Below, one piece after another: positions 57,566-64,000 of a DNA stretch of 64,000 nucleotides. Position 1 is the first letter of the stretch. Each line of letters begins with the position of its first letter. A program made the translations under genes and the position numbers. The stretch covers positions 26,641,001-26,705,000 of the forward strand of contig NC_133562.1 of the NCBI RefSeq assembly GCF_048773025.1, written 5' to 3'. The notes under the pieces were generated by a model. That model saw only the letters and a program-made list of their open reading frames with translations, did not search any database and had not been told where the DNA came from. This DNA comes from Camelus bactrianus. Taxonomy: Eukaryota > Chordata > Mammalia > Artiodactyla > Camelidae.

Positions 57566-59728
57566 GTGCGTGTTGTCCCAGAGTCAGAGCGCAAAGACCG
57601 ACGAGGCCTCACACCTGAGGACATCGGGGCGGAGGGGGTGAGTCCTGGGAGCGGCCGAGGCAGGAGGGGTGGTGGTAGGTGCCCGGGGTGAATCCGGGGT
57701 GGATCATGACCCTCCCTGGCCGGCTCTGGCGTGGACCCAGGGCCCCTCCCTGCGCTCAGTCATCGGTCCCTCCGTGCACTTGGCTGGTGTCCTGCCTCCA
57801 GGACCAGGGGCAGGGAGCTGCATCTGAGCTGAGTGGGGGGCCACGCAGCCTCTGCCAGGGTGGCTGAGGGCGGCGGGATGCGGCCACACGCTCTCCAGGA
57901 CGAGTGTGGACACATGCAGGTTTGGGGATGGTGGCCCCTGCGCCCGGCATCAGCCTCAGAGGCAGAAGCTGTGGGCGGCCAGGGAGCAGGCCGCACCCAG
58001 GTGAGCCACGCCACCCTCAGGCCCGTGGAGCAGTGCCGGGTGCCGGCAGCCCGTGCCCGGCAGACACCCTTTCTCTGCATGTGGGGCCGGGGGGCTAAGG
58101 ACACGGTCACCGTGTTTTCACTGTAAAGTGAACAGTTACTGAGACGGTTTTCCTGCGTTCATGTCTGTTTCCCCAGGGCCGAGGGCTGGGCCCACAGGTG
58201 CGGGGCACAGAAAGTTCCAGCAGCACCTGGGGGGAGGCAGGGCCACGGGTGTGTTGGTCCAGGGCCGAGTCACGATGTTTACACTGGGGAAGGGGCTTCA
58301 GGGACCGCAGAGGCTCCTGCTGCTCCATCCTGGGAGATTCTCGTGGCTGGGGCATGCGTTGTGGGTGTGGGACCGCAGGACACGTGAGTCACCGAGGGAA
58401 ACCAGGATTTTATTAGCCTTTCAGTTAAACGGCCCCGTGTTCTATTTTGAGCCAGCGAGTGTCATTTCTGGGCTGAGCTTTTTCTAAAACGGTGACATTT
58501 GTACGTGCCCCGGCGGGAGGGTGAGCAGGGGTAGTGCAGCCCAGAGCGCAATGCTCACTGGGGACGGGTGCTGGTCACCCTTCCCTGCAGCTTATTAACA
58601 GCACTGATGGAGGAGGGGAACTTCTCCCTCTGACATGCCCCAGTCATGGTGCATCTAGTGAGGATGGAGGCCGGAGCGTTGACGAGTGGTCAGGGCGGCG
58701 TGGATTATGTTTGCACTCCGAGGCTCATCTCCAGCCCCGCAGGTCACCCCGCCCAGCGCCTGCCGGGGAAGTTGCTGGTCACACCATAATCCAGCTGGTC
58801 ACAACTGAGCGAAGCAATGCAGGAGCATCTGAGACCTCCAGGAGGCGCGGTGACCATGTCCGCGGGCACAGGCCAGGGTGGGAGCCGTGGCTGTGGCCCC
58901 AGATGGCCCCGAGGGCAGGCCTTGCAGGCCATTTCAGGACTGAGCTCAGGAAACCATCTCAAAGCCAGTCTGGTGGTGAGAGTGGATTCATGAGCTGAGG
59001 CTTGTGGTTCTGGAAGCTCGGAGCCTGGCAGCAAGGCTCCTCCGGCCTTCACATGATTAGTTTATGGGCCTGGGAGGCCGGAGGCCCGTCTGACGGATGG
59101 CAGATTCTCTGTCACTTTGTGCCTTCCTCCTAAAAGCCACCGAGCAGGCGGCCTGCGGCAACAGAGGCCCCTTGGAAGTCGCTGGTTCCCAGCGGGGTTT
59201 CTGGGCGGGGGTGCCCTCTCCCCGCACCTGTCACCTGAGCAGACTGAGGGCAGCGGGTGGAAGCCCCGGGGCGGCCTCTGGCGGAGGCCGACGGCCCTGC
59301 TGCGTCAGCGTGGCCCATGAACATGGAGGCCCCTTCAGTTTGATGGGGAATTAAGAAAAGAAACTTCTTCTCTGGCCTTCGTCAGCACAGCCCGGCGGGA
59401 GCAATGAGTGAAGTGGTGGCAAGCTCACCCTTTCTTCCACTTCCCTGTTCCCAGAAGGAGCGAGACGGCACACGCTTCTGGGGTCCCCCCTCCGAGAGCG
59501 GTGGGGGATGACAGGTGACCGGCTCCTTTGGGGCAGGAAACCCCTCGCAGGGGTGCGGAGAAGAAGGGACCCTGGGGAGACCCCGGTGGGGTCGTTCCCA
59601 TGTCCCCTCTGCGAGGCGAGGGGGAAGCCAAAAGTCCGGGTGTGCGGACCCCAGGATTCCTGGGTGTCTAGTAGCCAAAAGTTCCCCAGGCTGTAGGATT
59701 ATGTGGTTTGGAATATTTCTGTCATTTT

Positions 59729-59846
59729 GGATGGAGGGGAGGTAGGTAGTTTTACTGAATTATTTTTAGAGGAGGGGCTGGGTATGGAACCCAGGACCTC
59801 GTGCCTGCTAAGCACACGCTCCACCCCTGAGCGACACACTCCCCAT
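59729..59846 (-). repeat. Camelid tRNA-derived SINE, copy 5
   Basis: GGCTGGGTATGGAACCCAGG, ACCTCGTGCCTGCTAAGC and CTCCACCCCTGAGCGACA are the reversed head. Moderately diverged. Confidence 0.88.
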
Positions 59847-61261
59847 TTCTCCCGTTTTTGATACGATGCCATGAGTGTCCGAGAGGACCTTGGATGGGAA
59901 GCAGGGAAGGTGCAGAGGGCACATGTGCAGGTCTTCTCTCCGGAGGTTTTCCTAAAAGGCCGTTCCGATCCCGGTCAGGTGTCTAACAACCGGGTGGTAA
60001 AACCACAGTGTCACAAAATCCAGGCCTGGGGCTTGGGAGTTACGGCTGCATCGAATGCTGTGAACAAGTTGCCTGCAACGACTTCAGCTCCACAAGGTCA
60101 GGCAGCAGGATCGCCGGGAAGTGGCGCTTCATGAATAGGAAACACTGACTCACAAAATGACTTTGTGTTTCTTCCCGACAAAGGAAGCGCGGGGAGGAAG
60201 AACTCAGCTGCATTTCATCCTAACACTTTATGTCTTTGATTCACCTAGAAAGGTGAGAAGTCTGCATGCACAGCAGACGTCTGAAATGGGCAGGTGAGAA
60301 TTTACACATGAGCTGCTTCAAGAGGAGGGTTTTTGGTGCAATGCCATGAGGAACTGGCCCCGCTGGGCAGTGCGCCTGGGGCCCAGGCAGGGGGATGCCC
60401 ACCTCAGTTCCGTCTCTGACCCCTGGGAGCGTGGCCTGGGCTCTGGGAGCTTGCAGGGAAATGGTCTTCTTCTGCCGTCACCCTGACCCTTGACCCTCCT
60501 CACCCGAAAGAAACAACGTCCACGCTCTCTCTGGCTGCTGGGTGGCAGTGGTGGCCGGGCTGTGTCAGTGGAAGTGGAGGACCCTCCGTATGTGCACAAA
60601 AATGTGAAACAAACTGACCACCACCCCTCCTTCCTGACACCTGGTCTGTGTGCTCATGGGTCCCCGAGTGAAGGGCCACCTTGTCCGGAGTGACCAGTGC
60701 GGGCGGAGCGAGCAGCCAGGTGCCCACAGAGGAGACACACTGGCTGGGCCATGAGGAGGCCGAGGGGTCAAGGGTTGTGACCAGGGCTGCCTGGCACTGC
60801 AGGGAGGACGACCGCTCTCTGGAGCCGGCGATGACCACGTCCGTGGTCCATTCTCTTGTGCTCAAGACCAGGGAGCTGCAGGGCCTGCAAACTGCAGGGT
60901 GTGCACTGGGTGATAAGCAGGCAGATGGGTCCTGAGGATGGAGACACCCATGTCCCTCAGTCTGCATGAGAGGATGGACACCTGCGTCCTCACGTCTGAA
61001 CGGGAGGATAAAGACACCTGCTGTCTGGCTAGAAGGTGGGACAAGAAGCCGAGTGGAGTCACCTGGTGATCCATCCCTGCAGCCACAGCCCGGCCACGGG
61101 GCCACCCACCACCCAGGGCTTCCATCCAGCCTTGCCATCCTGCGGTGAGGTCTCCGAAAGGGAAGAGGGGCACCTGCCACCCGGAAAGTGGAAACACTGT
61201 GAAGGACACCCAAGCTGAAGCCAATGTTCTAACGTTTTTTCTAAAAGGATAGATTATAGGT

Positions 61262-61398
61262 AGGGGGATTTTTGGTCTTATTTGTTTGTGGGGGGGTAAT
61301 TCGGTTTATTGCTTTATCTTTTGAGGCGGCACTGGGGATCAAACCCAGGACTCGTGGGTGCTAGGCATGTGCTGTATCCCTGAGTTCTACCCTCCCTC
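61262..61398 (-). repeat. Camelid tRNA-derived SINE, copy 6
   Basis: GCACTGGGGATCAAACCCAG, GACTCGTGGGTGCTAGGC and TGTATCCCTGAGTTCTACC mark a diverged head. Same orientation as the other five. Confidence 0.85.
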
Positions 61399-61529
61399 TA
61401 CTATAAGTGGAGGTTTTAAACTTCTGTTTTTACAGTTTACTAGAAATTTCCTTCTTGTTCTGTTTGCTTTGCTTGCAAATTCAGCAGCTTGAGATAACGG
61501 ACTGCCTCTGAATTGCTGGGGTCAATCAG

Positions 61530-62240
61530 ATACTTTTAAAAAATGTGAGTGTGCCCGGCATGTGGCGTTGTGTAAGTTTAAGGCATACAAGCATTGATGT
61601 GATGCATTCCCGTCCTGTGAGGAGACCTCCGGGACTCACTCCTCCTCCGTGCAGGTCTGTACCCTCAAACCCCTCTTGTCCCCAAGAGCCCCCAGACCCT
61701 GGGGACCACCATTTCCCTTTCTTTTTTTAAAAGTTTGGCTCTTTAAGATTCCATATATATGACTGACACACTGTGAAGAGACGCTACCTCCCACCATTCA
61801 GATGGCCATCATCAAAAGGATGAGAAAACGAGCGTTGGCGGGGACGTGGCGGGAAGGGACCCTCGTGCACTGTGGGTGGGGATCTAAACTGGTGTAGCCA
61901 CTGTGGGCGATGGTGTTGCAGGATCCTCAAAATATTAAAAACAGAACTGCCGTGTGACCCGGCAACCCCAATCCTGGCTGTACACCTGAAGGAATGAAAG
62001 CAGGACCTGGAAGAGACGCCTCCACCCCGTGTTCACTGCAGCATTGTCCACAGCAGCCGAGATGTTGGAGCACCCAGGTGTCGCTCCGGGGATGGGTGGA
62101 CGAGGAAGACATGGTGTACACACGTGAAAGAGGACTCAGCCGTAACAAACGGATGAAAATGTGCCACCTGTGACAACGTGGGTGGACAGTATGCTGAGTG
62201 AAATAAGCAGACGAGTTTCTTAGCATAAGTACACTGAGCC
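61530..62240 (-). mobile_element. Older L1 with head-to-tail inversion
   Basis: 61530-61768 is an antisense L1 3' end (CTGGGGACCACCATTTCCC, TTAAGATTCCATATATATGA). From about 61770 to 62240 a sense ORF2/3' segment follows (CACTGTGGGCGATGGTGTTG, CTGAAGGAATGAAAGCAGG, ATGCTGAGTGAAATAAGCAG). The arrangement resembles a 5' inversion, but I saw no clear target-site duplication, so two separate insertions are possible. Confidence 0.6.
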
Positions 62241-63199
62241 TGGCAGGGGTTCCAGTCATGGGGCGGGGGTCCCTGGCTCCAGGGGGAGTGGACAGGTTGG
62301 GGGGGTATGGAGGAGCCTATGAGTCAGCGGGCGCCTCCTCCCTGCACCTGGGGGGTTCCGTGTCGGCGTTGGGGTTCCGAGGTGCACGGAGGTGCTGCGT
62401 ACCGTGGGCTTTTGGTTTGCTCCGGAGTGAGGCGCTGCAGGGGGAGGGAGAGGCTGAGGCCAGGCTGTGTGTGAGATCCCGGCAGGTCTGCGCCCACCTG
62501 GGGTCACAGCCAGCACCTCGTGTCCCGGGAGGAGCAAGGGGGAAGCACTCCTCGGGTAGGGTCTCTCTGGACTGCCAGGTGCACCCACAGGGCTGTCGGC
62601 CAGCAGGGTCTTCAGAGAGCAGGGTGAGACAGGCCATGGGGAGGGCGGGCACAGAGGAGGAGAAGGGAGAGGGCAGGAGGGCAGTGCAGGAGCTCATGTG
62701 GGGGCCCTCACCATCAGATGTGTCATGGAGTGCAGACCCCCGTGCCTTGGGTTTCCCAGGGATAGCAGGATGAGAGATGGGTTGGGTGACTTCAGAGGTG
62801 TGAGCTGGTTCAGAGAACACGTGCATGGGACCGCAGGGCTCCTGCTGTCCCGTCTCCCGGCCTGGGGACCGTGACCGTGCCATGCCCTGGCCTTGCCTGG
62901 CTTGGGGTTCCTTGGACAGAGGTGGTGCCCGGTGCTTGGGGTGCAGAGCAGGAGGTGCCCAGGGTTCTGTGTCCAGGTCGTGGGCCACGTCAGCATGGGG
63001 GCCCGGAGGTTCTCAATGGGTGTTGGGCCTGGTTTGCGCTCCAGGGCGCGGACCAGAGCCTGGGGTGCTGGGACCCCTCCCGGCTGTGAGCAGTCACATT
63101 GAGGTCTCTCCTAGGGCTCCTCCCTCCTCCCCGGGGGGCCCCCCAGGGTGTGGGGGTGGGAGGGACCTCGTGGGCGCTCTAAGCCACTGCCCTCCGCAG

Positions 63200-63312
63200 G
63201 TACGTTCAGTTTCTCAGTGGGCTCCTGTCAGGAACGGTGAAGATGAACGCGTCACCCCTGTTCCTGCATTTTGTCATCCTGCATGGGACCCTGAACTTCG
63301 ACATGGGTGGAG
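63200..63312 (+). CDS. TNS3: Tensin-3 coding exon (residues 158-196)
   Basis: The exon starts with the last base of Arg158 after CTCCGCAG and ends one base into codon 196 before GTGAGT. The product is [37 protein letters not shown]. It is the conserved core strand-helix of the tensin phosphatase domain. Differences from remembered human TNS3 are T for S at 170, L for P at 189 and M for T at 193. The last two fit CpG transitions. It ends in phase 1, so the next exon should supply two bases before the conserved CRPF motif. The next exon supplies only one. Confidence 0.93.
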
Positions 63313-63650
63313 GTGAGTGTCTCCACACCTGCTTCCCGGTGCCGGCCCTGCCTCCCGTTCCCTCCTGAGACGTCCATGCCGGGGGCTGGTCCTCAGTCCC
63401 CCTGGCCCCTGACCACACAAAGCTGCCAGGGTGCGGCAGGGCCGACCTGCCTATCAGGGGCACGGGTGGCCAGTGAGGGGAGCGGCACCTGCCCCGGGAG
63501 CGCGGTGTCCCTCGCTGTGGGTGACTCCAGCACTGCTGCCCCAGGCCCCGAGGGCAGGCCCTGGCTCCCCTCTGTCCACGCATCCGTCCGTCAGACTGCG
63601 GTTCGCCTGTTGGCTTCGCATCTTTACAGAGCACTCTGTGTGTCTTTCAG
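63313..63650 (+). other. Short TNS3 intron
   Basis: A 338-base GC-rich intron from GTGAGT to TGTCTTTCAG. It contains a second usable AG at 63630-63631 that would restore frame into the following exon. Confidence 0.7.
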
Positions 63651-63710
63651 CTGCCGGCCCTTTCTGAAGCTCTACCAGGCCATGCAGCCTGTGTACACGT
63701 CAGGGATCTA
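63651..63710 (+). CDS. TNS3: Tensin-3 coding exon (CRPFLKLYQAMQPVYTSGI), out of frame at its standard acceptor
   Basis: The segment after TGTCTTTCAG encodes CRPFLKLYQAMQPVYTSGI, identical to remembered human TNS3, and ends with ATCTA before the donor GTGAGT, as expected for a split Tyr codon. The preceding exon ends in phase 1 and only one base (C) lies between the acceptor and the Cys codon. The standard junction therefore shifts frame and soon meets TGA. An in-frame alternative exists: using the AG at 63630-63631 as acceptor adds seven residues (ALCVSFS) before CRPF. Possible explanations are a one-base sequencing or assembly loss, use of that alternative acceptor, or a real inactivating deletion. 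The protein identity is sure; the reading across the junction is not. Confidence 0.85.
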
Positions 63711-64000
63711 GTGAGTGGGTTGCCTGCGTGGGGGCACTGAAGAGCGAGGGAGGGGCCTGGCCAGGAGTGGGGGGTGGGGTGGGGGCGGGGGTCCCACTGC
63801 AGAGCTGGGGAGGGGCCTGGCCAGGGTGGGGCGGGGTAGGGGTCCCACTGCAGGGCGGGGGCGGGGGCTGTGGCAGAGCCCAGATGGACCCCCAGGAAGC
63901 CGCCCGGGAAGCCGAGGTGGGGGACCCCCGCCATACCTCTGGCAGGCGTCTTGCTACTGTCACAGTGGTTGGCTCCATCCAGGGGCCAGGACGCTGGGAC
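63711..64000 (+). other. Start of the next TNS3 intron, with a GGGGCGGGGG-type direct repeat
   Basis: Two diverged units of about 60 bases are seen: GGTCCCACTGCAGAGCTGGG, GAGGGGCCTGGCCAGG, then GGTCCCACTGCAGGGCGGGG. The window ends inside this intron. Confidence 0.65.

Larger units (their letters stand above)
57566..63199 (+). other. TNS3 intron with two SINEs and an inverted L1
   Basis: Holds SINE copies 5 and 6 and the two-part L1 at 61530-62240, described separately. The rest is GC-rich and has no recognised exon. Confidence 0.45.
15014..63710 (+). other. TNS3: TNS3 gene (tensin-3), 5' part, running off the right edge
   Basis: Tensin-3 is a cytoplasmic adaptor at focal adhesions. It links integrin tails (through its C-terminal PTB domain) and phosphotyrosine partners (SH2) to actin and Rho regulators, and has an N-terminal PTEN-like phosphatase-C2 module. 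Ten exons are visible: three small upstream ones (15014-15051, 32241-32279, 45860-45912) and seven that give about 195 residues from the start Met. Identification rests on near-identity of the joined exons with human TNS3 as remembered, for example SFPAGCSEESYLHNLQEVT and DRFAMKKFYDDKVS. TNS1 and TNS2 differ clearly in these stretches. All exon borders have GT-AG signals. The domain is unfinished at the window edge, so roughly seven-eighths of the protein is missing. Oddities are a Cys in place of the catalytic-loop Arg and a frame mismatch at the last exon. No other gene was recognised. Confidence 0.93.

Noticed and set aside
57561-57641. Extension of the 57482 exon past AAACGG to a longer coding end
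   Set aside because: The next exon begins with the last base of the Arg codon followed by YVQFLSG, so the donor is GTGCGT at 57566 and the extension is intron.

Overview
This is a 64 kb piece of a mammalian chromosome, almost certainly from a camelid (camel, llama or alpaca). The best organism evidence is six copies of a short tRNA-derived SINE. Each carries a reverse-complemented tRNA head (RNA polymerase III B box followed by A box) of the type abundant in camelid genomes. LINE-1 tails of cetartiodactyl type, L2, MIR and MER5A relics support this. Nothing prokaryotic is present.

The window holds the 5' part of one protein-coding gene on the + strand: TNS3 (tensin-3), a focal-adhesion adaptor. 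Seven consecutive coding exons lie between 47.2 and 63.7 kb. They encode the start Met and most of the N-terminal PTEN-like phosphatase domain. The rest of that domain, the C2 domain, the disordered middle and the SH2-PTB tail lie beyond the right edge. Upstream, at 15.0, 32.2 and 45.9 kb, are three small exons with strong splice sites. Their phases join into one open frame that runs into the start-codon exon. They encode the second half of a C1 zinc finger, as found in TNS1/TNS2, so a longer C1-containing tensin-3 isoform is likely.

Layout. 1-13.8 kb is AT-rich, gene-free DNA full of old L1, L2 and MIR copies. At about 13.8 kb composition changes abruptly to GC-rich, beginning with a CpG island (about 13.83-14.65 kb) that has a run of GC boxes and is a plausible promoter. 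From 15 to 47 kb are long GC-rich introns with minisatellites, L1 pieces and a textbook 5'-inverted L1 at 25.3-26.4 kb. From 47 to 64 kb are the phosphatase-domain exons, with introns holding SINEs, a solitary retroviral LTR with a CCAAT-box array, and an inverted L1.

The most notable points concern TNS3 itself. The signature Arg of its HCX5R loop reads Cys. Several other conserved residues carry substitutions of the kind made by CpG decay. The last visible exon joins the previous one out of frame at its standard acceptor. Together these suggest relaxed constraint on this domain, a decaying gene copy, or sequence error. I found no new mobile or defence system. Comparisons with human TNS3 and other tensins are from memory and were not aligned.
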